Shown: piece by piece, positions 16,400 through 24,119 of the stretch | Position numbering within the stretch: position 1 is the stretch's first letter | How the letters are laid out: every line of letters starts with the position of its first letter | Virus record (IMG/VR): IMGVR_UViG_3300037297_000231 | Coordinates: 1 to 64,000 of that record | Reading direction: 5' to 3' (one strand) | From: a virus | DNA: 64,000 nt | Program-made: the position numbers and the translations under genes | The notes under the pieces: model-generated | Databases searched by the model: none | Told to the model about the DNA's origin: nothing | Seen by the model: the letters and a program-made list of their open reading frames with translations, nothing else

Positions 16400-17005
16400 A
16401 TGTGCAATAAAGATACTAAAAAATGCGATATACAGAAAGGATTCCCATTAAATGAATGCTGCAAAAACAATCTTATGAAACTATTATCTGTTATAGATAT
16501 CATGTTTAAAAAGCATAATATATTATATTGGATTGATTATGGTACGTTGCTTGGGAGTGTAAGGCAAGGGCAAATAATACCCTATGACGATGATTGCGAT
16601 ATTGGTATACTAAGGCAGGATTTAGATAAACTATTATGCTTAAGCGATGAATTTCGTTTGATGGGATTCCATCTAGTAAGTTGGTTCTATCCTAATTTTT
16701 TAAGATTAGATTATAGCAGAATAAATGAACTTCATGTGGATATCTTTGCATGGGATGTTCAAATAATGCCATTTAAAGAGATCTGGCAAGAGGATAGATG
16801 GCAATATAATACAGCTTGTTTATACCGGAAACAATATATTCAGGGCAAAGATGAAAATAAAGGAAAGCATTTTCCAGTTGAATATTTATTCCCTCTGAAT
16901 AAATCTAAAATAGGCAATTTGTCTTTACCGTGTCCGCACAAACCAGATCGATTTTGTGGGTTTAGATATGGGCATGATTGGAGAATTGAGAAAAAGGAAA
17001 ATTAA
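16400..17005 (+). CDS. LicD family phosphotransferase
   Basis: 201 aa. YWIDYGTLLGSVRQG (43-57) and IPYDDDCDIGI (60-70) are the LicD nucleotidyltransferase-fold signature. LicD enzymes move phosphocholine or a related phospho-polyol from its CDP carrier to a surface glycan. The next gene encodes a cytidylyltransferase that would make such a CDP donor, so the two probably act in sequence. Confidence 0.88.
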   Translation: MCNKDTKKCDIQKGFPLNECCKNNLMKLLSVIDIMFKKHNILYWIDYGTLLGSVRQGQIIPYDDDCDIGILRQDLDKLLCLSDEFRLMGFHLVSWFYPNFLRLDYSRINELHVDIFAWDVQIMPFKEIWQEDRWQYNTACLYRKQYIQGKDENKGKHFPVEYLFPLNKSKIGNLSLPCPHKPDRFCGFRYGHDWRIEKKEN

Positions 17006-17007
17006 TA

Positions 17008-17400
17008 ATGAATAAGGAAAAAATTAATATAGGGTTTACAGTTGGCATTTGGGATTGTTTTCATGAAGCACATATTATTTTTTTAAAGAAATGCCATAAA
17101 TATTGTGATTATTTAATAGTTGGTATCATGACAGATTATTGGTGTAAAGTCCAAAAAGGTAAAACTAGACCTGAAGATGGGTTACAAACCAGACATGCTA
17201 ATTTACAAAATAGTAACCTTTGTGATAAGATCGTCATACTTGATACTTTAGATATGACAGAATATTTGAAAATTGCTGATATATGGATTAAGGGAGTTGG
17301 GCAAAATAAAATGAAGCCAGAATTTTTTAAAAATACTGTTTTCATACCTAGAACACCTGATATATCAACGACAAAAATTTTAGAGGAGAAAAAATGGTAA
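17008..17400 (+). CDS. cytidylyltransferase (glycerol-3-phosphate or phosphocholine type)
   Basis: 130 aa, the size of TagD/GCT. GFTVGIWDCFHEAH (9-22) carries the nucleotide-binding HxxH motif (HEAH where HxGH is usual), and RTPDISTTKI (115-124) matches the RTxGISTTKI signature. It would join CTP to a phospho-alcohol and release pyrophosphate. Placed two bases after licD-like; overlaps the following gene. Confidence 0.88.
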   Translation: MNKEKINIGFTVGIWDCFHEAHIIFLKKCHKYCDYLIVGIMTDYWCKVQKGKTRPEDGLQTRHANLQNSNLCDKIVILDTLDMTEYLKIADIWIKGVGQNKMKPEFFKNTVFIPRTPDISTTKILEEKKW

Positions 17401-17768
17401 AATTTTTAAAAAAAATCATTAAAAAATTATTTTTTAAATATTTTGATATAAAAATAAATAACATTGAGGTTTATACTTTTTGTAAAGATGAAATTTTATC
17501 TAATAATTTTAATGAAAAATTTAATTCAAAATTCTGCACTATATATAATATAGCATATTTTGTATTGGTTCAATATTGGTTTGATTCAATAACTATTGTT
17601 GTCAATAGGGATACATCTACTATTTTTTTAATACTAGAAGATATAAATTTTGAATTAGAAAAAGAAATTATTGGATATTTAAAAGATAAATTACCGGCTA
17701 ATGTATTAATTAAAATATCTGAAAATATAGTAGAAAATATTATTGGCTATGAAATAAAAGAAAAATAA
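17394..17768 (+). CDS. hypothetical protein, 124 aa
   Basis: Overlaps the cytidylyltransferase end and the next start. Basic N-terminus (KKIIKKLFFKYF), then alternating hydrophobic strands. Not recognised. Position suggests a role in the glycan-modification operon. Confidence 0.55.
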   Translation: MVKFLKKIIKKLFFKYFDIKINNIEVYTFCKDEILSNNFNEKFNSKFCTIYNIAYFVLVQYWFDSITIVVNRDTSTIFLILEDINFELEKEIIGYLKDKLPANVLIKISENIVENIIGYEIKEK

Positions 17769-18415
17769 TGGATAATAGACAAAAATATATTAATATAAAC
17801 CCAAAATATTTTGAATTATTATCATTAAGCTATTTTGATAAATATATGCATGATGCTTTAATATATAGGGATTTCATGGGATGTGAAGGCTTTAAAGAGG
17901 ATTATTTGGCTTTACATGGAATAATTAGGGAAGTAAATCCTCAGTCATTTTGTGAGATTGGAACTCACTTAGGAGAGGGGACTAGAATTATTTGTAATGC
18001 TATGCAAGGTAAACAAGTATATTCACTTGATTTACCGGTCAGATATGATGAAACTAAAGATGTCTATTTAAATTGGAATAGTGAAAAACCAGAAGGAAAA
18101 GTAGGTGAACGATGCGAATTTACTTATACTCAATTATTTGGAAACTCAAAATATTTTGACTTTTCACCATATTACCCAATTGATGCCTGGTATATTGACG
18201 GTAGGCATAATTATGAGTTTTGTTATGCGGATTCTATAAACGCCTTAAAATCTAACCCAAAAGTCATTATATGGCATGATACATTGATGGATGGTGTTCA
18301 AAAAGCTATTTATCAGATAATAGAAGAAAACAAGGCTTTATATGAGGCTTATTATATAAGAGGTACGAGAGTATCATTTATTTTAAGAAAGGAGAAAAAT
18401 AATGCCAATAAATAG
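17768..18415 (+). CDS. class I SAM-dependent methyltransferase (Methyltransf_24-like)
   Basis: 215 aa. FCEIGTHLGEGTRI (about 60-73) is the SAM-binding motif I, and WYIDGRHNYEFCYADSINAL plus IIWHDT match the D-G-x-H-x-Y ... H-D pattern of sugar or polyol O-methyltransferases. The TAATG start is coupled to the preceding gene. Confidence 0.82.
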   Translation: MDNRQKYININPKYFELLSLSYFDKYMHDALIYRDFMGCEGFKEDYLALHGIIREVNPQSFCEIGTHLGEGTRIICNAMQGKQVYSLDLPVRYDETKDVYLNWNSEKPEGKVGERCEFTYTQLFGNSKYFDFSPYYPIDAWYIDGRHNYEFCYADSINALKSNPKVIIWHDTLMDGVQKAIYQIIEENKALYEAYYIRGTRVSFILRKEKNNANK

Positions 18416-18941
18416 TGAAATATTAAGTAAGTATAAAAATGATGTGTTTGTGGAGACTGGAACACATATTGGGCGTGGTATAGATGCAGCTTTGAAAGCT
18501 GGTTTCAAGGAAATCCACTCTGTTGAATTATCAGCAAAACATTATATTTTTTGTATGAAAAAGTACAAAGATAATAAAAATGTATTTCTTTATCATGGAG
18601 ATTCAGGAAAATTGCTTAGTGTTATTTTAGGAAAAGTAAAACGTAGAAATAAAACTGTGTGGTTGGATTCACATTTTTCAGGAGGCGATACAGCTTGCGG
18701 AGAGAAATATTCACCGCTTATGGAAGAACTAAGTGTAATTAAATATTTCTATGGTAAAAGGGATGTAATTTTAATTGATGATATTCGGGATTATAAGGTT
18801 AAATCAGAGCATTATGATTTTGACCTGGAAGATATTAAGGATAAACTTTTAGAGATTAATGCTGATTTTACTTTTAGCTATGAGGACTCATATCAGGGTG
18901 ATACTTTTATGTTTCCAAAAGATATTTTAGTGGCTAAATAG
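18402..18941 (+). CDS. SAM-dependent methyltransferase-like protein
   Basis: 179 aa. VFVETGTHIGRGIDAAL (motif I, about 12-28), HSVELS, then VWLDSHFSGGDT and VILIDDIRDY. It resembles glycan methyltransferases with weak similarity to FkbM proteins. Overlaps the preceding gene by 14 bases. Confidence 0.72.
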   Translation: MPINSEILSKYKNDVFVETGTHIGRGIDAALKAGFKEIHSVELSAKHYIFCMKKYKDNKNVFLYHGDSGKLLSVILGKVKRRNKTVWLDSHFSGGDTACGEKYSPLMEELSVIKYFYGKRDVILIDDIRDYKVKSEHYDFDLEDIKDKLLEINADFTFSYEDSYQGDTFMFPKDILVAK

Positions 18942-18949
18942 GAGTAAGC

Positions 18950-19333
18950 ATGATTGATATTAAGAAAAAACCAAATAAAATATATATTGAAATATATAAT
19001 TATAAAACCAAAAAAAAGATAGTCACATTAGCTTTTTCGAAAGAATCATTAAAATTTGCTAATCATATACATAAATATTTTAAACATATAATAAAAACTT
19101 CAATAGAATCAGGATGGATAAATAGATCAGATTGGACAAACGCAGAAATAAAATTAAGATTTCCTGGAATAAATAAAGTTGAAATTATATTGCCTTCGGT
19201 AATACATAATGTAAATATCAATATTAAACCCTCAAAATTGAGCATACAAGCAAATAAAATATTTAGAAGAATATTTAAAAATAATATTAATTATGTAAAA
19301 GATATAAAAGTTATTCCAAAATATAAAAAATGA
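18950..19333 (+). CDS. hypothetical protein with GWINRSDW motif, 127 aa
   Basis: Basic protein. Its central GWINRSDWTNAEI (about 55-67) recurs in the tail-fibre protein at 36072 (GWMNRADWTNVNI) and in the small protein at 63645 (GWVNRSDW). Not recognised otherwise. Located among glycan genes. Confidence 0.6.
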   Translation: MIDIKKKPNKIYIEIYNYKTKKKIVTLAFSKESLKFANHIHKYFKHIIKTSIESGWINRSDWTNAEIKLRFPGINKVEIILPSVIHNVNINIKPSKLSIQANKIFRRIFKNNINYVKDIKVIPKYKK

Positions 19334-20046
19334 TACCAATACTTTATGCTATAAACTTTAAAATAGATTCTCTTCCTAATGCAATGAGACGCTTCAATTG
19401 CTCATTAAATTCTATTTTATTGCAAGCTGATAAGATATTTATTTTAAATGCATCGAAAGAAGATATTGATATTATTGATCATGATAAGATTGTTTATATT
19501 CATAAGCCTTATAATAAGTACTTTAATAAATCACTTTTAATGAACTATATGGTGAAGCATTTTTTAAAGGATTATGACTATTTTTGTTTTTCAGATATAG
19601 ACCTCGTTTATCCAAAGGATTATATTAAACGAATTACTTCACATATACAGAATAAACCAGTTCGGGTGATTCCTCGCAATATAGCAATGCCTATGGAATA
19701 TTACTCAGGTAATTATGATGATTTGTTAATCATTGCTGATAAGTTTAAACAGCATCCAACAGGTGAAGCTCATGGAATAGGTTTATTTCATACTCAGTCT
19801 GTTATTGATATAAAAGGATGGAATGAATATTATTTGGGGTATGCTGCGGAAGATAAAAGTATAAATTTGAGATTGGAAAAATATGGCAATAAGATTATAT
19901 TTGATCGTTCAATAAATCATATTCATTTGTGGCATTATCCAATAAATCGGGAATATCATGCACAAAATAAGTTTTTATGGAATCAAGAGCAAGAATTTAT
20001 CAGGAAAGGGAAACTTATATTTAATGATAAGTGGGGTGAATATTAA
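19330..20046 (+). CDS. glycosyltransferase (galactosyltransferase-like, GT-A)
   Basis: 238 aa. FCFSDIDLVYPKDYI (86-100) is a DxD metal-binding motif, and GWNEYYLGYAAEDKSINLRLEKYG matches the acceptor-side segment (G-x-D/E-x-E-D-x-x-x-R/L) of galactosyltransferase C-terminal domains. Fourth transferase of the block; four-base overlap with the preceding gene. Confidence 0.8.
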   Translation: MIPILYAINFKIDSLPNAMRRFNCSLNSILLQADKIFILNASKEDIDIIDHDKIVYIHKPYNKYFNKSLLMNYMVKHFLKDYDYFCFSDIDLVYPKDYIKRITSHIQNKPVRVIPRNIAMPMEYYSGNYDDLLIIADKFKQHPTGEAHGIGLFHTQSVIDIKGWNEYYLGYAAEDKSINLRLEKYGNKIIFDRSINHIHLWHYPINREYHAQNKFLWNQEQEFIRKGKLIFNDKWGEY

Positions 20047-20849
20047 TGGGCAAATTTTATATATGGAATGATATTTTTGATGGAAATAACACATTAAGAC
20101 TTGATTATCCATTGAATGAAGATTCCATTGTTTTTGATGTAGGGGCGTATAAAGGTGAATTTATTGAAAAAATATATAGTAAATATAAATGTAATATTTA
20201 TGCTTTTGAGCCTATTCCAGATTTTTTTAACTTATTATGTGATAAGTTTGCAGAGAATAATAAAATCCATTTATATAATTTTGGATTACATAATAAAGAA
20301 GAGTTGACACCTATACAATTAAAAGATGATTCTTCATCAATCTTTCGAGTAGACTTAGAGAGTGCTTCCTATGTGGAAATGAAAAAATTAAGTGGATTCT
20401 TTAAAGAAAATGAGATTACAAAAATAGATCTGCTTAAACTTAATGTGGAAGGGGCTGAATATTATATTTTAGACGATATAATTAAAAATAACTTACAGTT
20501 AGTAATTGATAATATCCAGGTTCAATTCCATCATATTGATAAAAAGTTTGATAAATATAAGGATAAATTCTGTAATGTTTTAAGTGAAACACATCAACTT
20601 ACTTATAAGATAGATTGGATTTGGGAGAATTGGCAAATTAAGACAATCCCATTTTACCATGATTTTGAGTTACTCAATAAACTGATAGATGATTATTTAT
20701 GTTTAGAAAAAAAGCATGAAATACTTTCTCAGGATTTCAGAAATTTTAGAGAAAAGCAGCATAATTTAAAACATGCAGTTGATACTTATATTTCAACTGA
20801 AGGCACAAATATATCAAATCTTAAGCACCAAATGGAGTTAAATAAATGA
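20046..20849 (+). CDS. FkbM family methyltransferase
   Basis: 267 aa. IVFDVGAYKGEF (28-39), YAFEPIPDFFN and IDLLKLNVEGAEYYIL are FkbM hallmarks; family members O-methylate sugars. The C-terminal 60 residues are an added coiled-coil-like extension. The TAATG start is coupled to the glycosyltransferase. Confidence 0.85.
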   Translation: MGKFYIWNDIFDGNNTLRLDYPLNEDSIVFDVGAYKGEFIEKIYSKYKCNIYAFEPIPDFFNLLCDKFAENNKIHLYNFGLHNKEELTPIQLKDDSSSIFRVDLESASYVEMKKLSGFFKENEITKIDLLKLNVEGAEYYILDDIIKNNLQLVIDNIQVQFHHIDKKFDKYKDKFCNVLSETHQLTYKIDWIWENWQIKTIPFYHDFELLNKLIDDYLCLEKKHEILSQDFRNFREKQHNLKHAVDTYISTEGTNISNLKHQMELNK

Positions 20850-21535
20850 AATTATCAGATTTTGGATTTAATGTTTATTCTCAATTCGGGGAAGATGGCA
20901 TAATCGCCAAGATATTTCAAATTATAAAAATAAGGCATAATGTATGTATTGATCTTGGTTCATGGGATGGCGTTCATTATTCTAATGTTTGTAATTTATA
21001 TCGTAATGGATGGAAAGCCATTCTGATAGAAGGCAATAAAAAAAAGTTTGACGAATTGGAACGTAATATTAGATGGTATGATTGTATTGCTATTAATGAA
21101 TGGGTCAAGAATGCGGATATTATCAACAGATACACTAAAATTGACCTTCTAAGCGTTGATATAGACGGAAATGATTATTTTATACTAAAGGACTTAAAAT
21201 CACGCCCCAGAGTGCTTATTTGTGAATATAACCCTACAATTCCACCCTTCATGAACATGATAGCCAAGAAAAATAGTAATTTTGGTTGCTCTGCTTTGGC
21301 ATTAAAAACCATGGCTAAATCTAAAGGGTATACTTTAATCGCAATGACTGAGAGTAATTGCATATTCGTATTAGATGAATTAGTTCATAAGTTTAATGAT
21401 TTTGATATAGAATATGAGTCTATTTTTTGCTATAAGAATCTTTCTTATGTGATTACAGATTATTCAGGGAATTATATGTTTTCTAGAAGGCCAGTCTATG
21501 GATTTGAAAAACCTTTGAAAGTTAGATTTATTTAA
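20846..21535 (+). CDS. FkbM-like methyltransferase
   Basis: 229 aa. YSQFGEDGIIAKIF, CIDLGSWDGVHYSN (34-47), AILIEGN and IDLLSVDIDGNDYFIL form the FkbM-type SAM fold. It overlaps its neighbour by four bases and is the last plus-strand gene before a minus-strand cluster. Confidence 0.82.
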   Translation: MKLSDFGFNVYSQFGEDGIIAKIFQIIKIRHNVCIDLGSWDGVHYSNVCNLYRNGWKAILIEGNKKKFDELERNIRWYDCIAINEWVKNADIINRYTKIDLLSVDIDGNDYFILKDLKSRPRVLICEYNPTIPPFMNMIAKKNSNFGCSALALKTMAKSKGYTLIAMTESNCIFVLDELVHKFNDFDIEYESIFCYKNLSYVITDYSGNYMFSRRPVYGFEKPLKVRFI

Positions 21536-21833
21536 TATTAATATCTTTAGTTGATAAGCCTTTTTCTAATTTTTCAGCTAATTTCAATTCTGAATCATTA
21601 TTAATTACTTGTCCAGATTTTGTAAATTTTAGATTAGAAGTATCAACTCTATTGACATTATGATAAATATTTGTTTTTTTAGGTTTTGCCTTATGTTCTT
21701 TAGCATCTAAAAGATTATAAATGCCGGCGATACGTAATTTTACGGCTAGCCAAAATGTTAACTTTACATTAAGTTTTATTGAATATTCCAAATCACCTAC
21801 TTTTTGATATTTATCAATTTTGATTGCTTTCAT
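21528..21833 (-). CDS. hypothetical protein, 101 aa (minus strand)
   Basis: Last gene of the minus-strand cluster; AAGGAAAAAAC precedes the ATG on its strand. Basic, with an N-terminal beta-rich half and a Lys/Asn-rich C-terminus. Not recognised. Its 3' end overlaps the convergent FkbM-like gene by eight bases with no terminator seen between them. Confidence 0.65.
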   Translation of the reverse strand: MKAIKIDKYQKVGDLEYSIKLNVKLTFWLAVKLRIAGIYNLLDAKEHKAKPKKTNIYHNVNRVDTSNLKFTKSGQVINNDSELKLAEKLEKGLSTKDINIK

Positions 21834-21842
21834 GTTTTTTCC

Positions 21843-21932
21843 TTAAAATAATATTTTTGCTAAAAATAATAATAAAACAGCTATGATAAACATAACTATA
21901 ATAAAAATTGCAAAGGCGGTGTTATCTTTCAT
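21843..21932 (-). CDS. 29-aa single-pass membrane peptide (minus strand)
   Basis: A very short frame with a hydrophobic run (AIFIIVMFIIAVLLLFL) after an N-terminal MKDNTAF and ending near a basic residue. An AAAGGAAAT site lies upstream. The ATGA overlap with the previous minus-strand gene supports translation. Small hydrophobic phage peptides can be holin-like or toxin-like; no family recognised. Confidence 0.6.
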   Translation of the reverse strand: MKDNTAFAIFIIVMFIIAVLLLFLAKILF

Positions 21933-22102
21933 TTTTTAATTTCCTTTGCCTGACCTGATATATTTTGGTCTCTATCATGAAAGCTATGTAATATCATGTT
22001 GCCAACATAATATCCAGCTTGTTTTTGATGATGAAGATATTCAGATCTGGCAACTTCCTTAAATTCAGGATCGTTTTGCCTTTTTAAAAAATATTTGATC
22101 AT
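21929..22102 (-). CDS. hypothetical protein, 57 aa (minus strand)
   Basis: Coupled by ATGA overlaps to the genes on both sides. Charged, with several His residues (YLHHQKQAGYYVGNMILHSFHD). Not recognised. Confidence 0.6.
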   Translation of the reverse strand: MIKYFLKRQNDPEFKEVARSEYLHHQKQAGYYVGNMILHSFHDRDQNISGQAKEIKK

Positions 22103-22287
22103 TTTCTTATCATTCCTTTTTTATATCTTAACATGGCATTTTCTTGAGATAGTCGGATTATTACTCTTATAAGTTGATTTTTGGAAAATCCTTTATAAAT
22201 CTCTTTTACTTCTTTGACAGATACTAATTTTTTTTTAGATTTTGGAGTAGTTATTTTTTTAATAAATGTTTTAATTTTATTTATCAT
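22099..22287 (-). CDS. small basic protein, 62 aa (minus strand)
   Basis: The start overlaps the end of the upstream RHH-like gene, and the stop overlaps the next start. Lys-rich, helical second half (KNQLIRVIIRLSQENAMLRYKK). Could bind nucleic acid; not recognised. Confidence 0.6.
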   Translation of the reverse strand: MINKIKTFIKKITTPKSKKKLVSVKEVKEIYKGFSKNQLIRVIIRLSQENAMLRYKKGMIRK

Positions 22288-22435
22288 TTAATCCTCTCCA
22301 TAAAAGTCTTTCTACTAAAGATTTTAATGTAGTTTTTAATCCTTGCTCTTTTTCTTCAATAACTTTTTTCTTTAGCGCTATATATAATTTTTCATCTTCA
22401 GTAGCATAAGTAATAGGAACTTTGTTTTCTGGCAT
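22277..22435 (-). CDS. 52-aa ribbon-helix-helix-like regulator (minus strand)
   Basis: First gene of the minus-strand operon, behind AAGGAAAAATT and a consensus promoter. A short strand region (VPITYATEDEKLYIAL) is followed by two helices ending LKSLVERLLWRGL, the size and outline of small MetJ/Arc-like proteins. Such first genes often repress their own promoter. The family assignment is from shape only. Confidence 0.5.
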   Translation of the reverse strand: MPENKVPITYATEDEKLYIALKKKVIEEKEQGLKTTLKSLVERLLWRGLNDK

Positions 22436-22467
22436 AATTTTTCCTTATAAAAATATTTATTTATAAA

Positions 22468-22496
22468 AGTATAAATCTATAAAAATGTTTTGTCAA
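22468..22496 (-). promoter_or_regulatory. minus-strand consensus promoter for the five-gene cluster
   Basis: On the minus strand TTGACA (22496-22491), 17-bp spacer, TATACT (22473-22468). It drives the 22435-21528 cluster, the only minus-strand genes in the window. Confidence 0.75.
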
Positions 22497-22561
22497 TAGT
22501 TTTGTTTTATTAAGCGTAAAATATATTATATATTGAAATTATAAAATAAAGAGAGGCGAAA

Positions 22562-23629
22562 ATGCCAGATTTAGACAAATACCCCAATAGATATAGGATT
22601 GAATTTATTGAGCCAGGTATAATTAGTTATGAGGACGTTGATCAAGGCACGGTGTTTGTGTCAAGAGACGCATTAGATCGAATGATGTCTTCTTTCATTG
22701 GTAAACCTGTTATTAACAGGTTGCACAAAGATTTAGAGCCTGAAGAAGCTTTTAAATTGTCCGATGCAGAGAAGCAAGCCTTAGCAGACGGCGTTGTTTA
22801 TAACTATGGATGGCTAGATAATGGAAGGGGTTATGCAGATGTTATTATTTGGGATTTAGACACAAAAAAGAATATCAAACAAGGTTATTCTGCTTCATGT
22901 GCATACATGCCAACAAAGACTGATAGGGGCGATGTATGGCATGGAATACCCTACGATGAAGAAGTTATTGATGGCGTATATACACATATGGCAATTGTTG
23001 AAAAACCTAGATATGAGTTTGCAAAAATCTATGAATTAGATTCCAGCTTCCATAATTCTATGTCAGAGAAGGTATTGAGTATTTATCAGAATTCAAAGGA
23101 GGATTCGATGAAAAAAAAGAAAAAGATCTTTCACCTTTTTAAAAACAATATAGACGCTGAAACTGGAAAAAAGCCTGAAGATGAAATCGTTGAGGAAGAA
23201 AAAGTAAATATGGATGATGCTATTCTTGAAATAGAAGGCGAGCAAGTTCCTCTTTCTGAAGTCATTACTGCTTATAAAGAGGAAAAAGTTAAAGATGAAA
23301 CAGGCGAAGAAGGCAATAATGTGATTAATCCTGAAGATGAAATTGATATTGGCGATGGTGAAAAAGTTCTAGCAAGTGAATTGATTGCGTCTTATCAAAG
23401 ACGAGCATCAAAGGCTAATGCTGAGCTTCCAACAGATACAACAATGGAAGAGACTGTTGATGAAAAGGCACAGAAAGAAAATTCAAAAAAACCTAATGAT
23501 AATTTTAAAGCTTTGAATAACTCTATTAAAGAATCCTTTGCAAATGTGAAGTTAATAGTAAATTCAAAAGTTGACAGAATTAACAAAGGTAAACAAAAAT
23601 ACGGATCAGGCAAGGAGGTAAAAGAATGA
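22562..23629 (+). CDS. head maturation protease with C-terminal scaffold (DUF2213-type)
   Basis: 355 aa. The first about 175 residues (VSRDALDRMMSSFIGKPVINRLHK, GYSASCAY, HMAIVEKPRY) match DUF2213-type prohead proteases. Residues from about 183 are Lys/Glu rich, helical and low-complexity, as expected of a scaffold. A strong internal ribosome binding site divides the two parts. It precedes the decoration and capsid genes. Confidence 0.78.
   Translation: MPDLDKYPNRYRIEFIEPGIISYEDVDQGTVFVSRDALDRMMSSFIGKPVINRLHKDLEPEEAFKLSDAEKQALADGVVYNYGWLDNGRGYADVIIWDLDTKKNIKQGYSASCAYMPTKTDRGDVWHGIPYDEEVIDGVYTHMAIVEKPRYEFAKIYELDSSFHNSMSEKVLSIYQNSKEDSMKKKKKIFHLFKNNIDAETGKKPEDEIVEEEKVNMDDAILEIEGEQVPLSEVITAYKEEKVKDETGEEGNNVINPEDEIDIGDGEKVLASELIASYQRRASKANAELPTDTTMEETVDEKAQKENSKKPNDNFKALNNSIKESFANVKLIVNSKVDRINKGKQKYGSGKEVKE
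23108..23629 (+). CDS. nested in-frame scaffold protein
   Basis: An ATG in the same frame as the protease, preceded five bases upstream by AAAGGAGG, a better site than the protease's own. The product would be the last 173 residues (starting MKKKKKIFHLF), highly charged and helical. This matches the protease/scaffold nesting of lambda C/Nu3 and many other heads. Confidence 0.7.
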   Translation: MKKKKKIFHLFKNNIDAETGKKPEDEIVEEEKVNMDDAILEIEGEQVPLSEVITAYKEEKVKDETGEEGNNVINPEDEIDIGDGEKVLASELIASYQRRASKANAELPTDTTMEETVDEKAQKENSKKPNDNFKALNNSIKESFANVKLIVNSKVDRINKGKQKYGSGKEVKE

Positions 23630-24108
23630 GTTTATACACAAATCAATTCAGTCCAACCGCTTATCCTGGTCAATTAGACCTTCAAACAAATCCTAACCCA
23701 TTTGTATTATCTTGTAGGTATGATCCACAGGACACCGAAGGGAATACATTACTGGCAGGTGAAGGTGTATTATTAAAAGACTTGGGTGCGAATGATGCAG
23801 CTGGTTTACCTATCATAGGTAAAAGAATTGGAAATAACGATATTATTTTTGGTGCTAAGGTTGCAAGAACAAAAAACAATACCTCAGCCGTTGGTGATGT
23901 TGTTGAGATAGCAGGTGAAGGAGCAGTCATATATATGGAATGCTCTGGTGCGGTATTAAGAGGTGCAAGAGTAGCTCTTGTATTAGCGACACCTGGACAG
24001 GTAATGACAAAGGTTGATGGTTATCAAGAATTCGGATTTGCTCTCGATAAGGGATCTAATGGACAGCTTATCCGTGTAAGAATCACAGATGCAGGTACAG
24101 GAACTTAA
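23626..24108 (+). CDS. head decoration / cement-like protein
   Basis: 160 aa. Beta-rich with many Gly and Val; LLAGEGVLLKDLGAND, GDVVEIAGEGAVIYMEC and GFALDKGSNGQLIRVRI resemble capsid cement proteins. It sits between scaffold and major capsid, the standard place. ATGA overlap with the protease gene. Confidence 0.72.
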   Translation: MSLYTNQFSPTAYPGQLDLQTNPNPFVLSCRYDPQDTEGNTLLAGEGVLLKDLGANDAAGLPIIGKRIGNNDIIFGAKVARTKNNTSAVGDVVEIAGEGAVIYMECSGAVLRGARVALVLATPGQVMTKVDGYQEFGFALDKGSNGQLIRVRITDAGTGT

Positions 24109-24119
24109 GGAGGTAAGAT

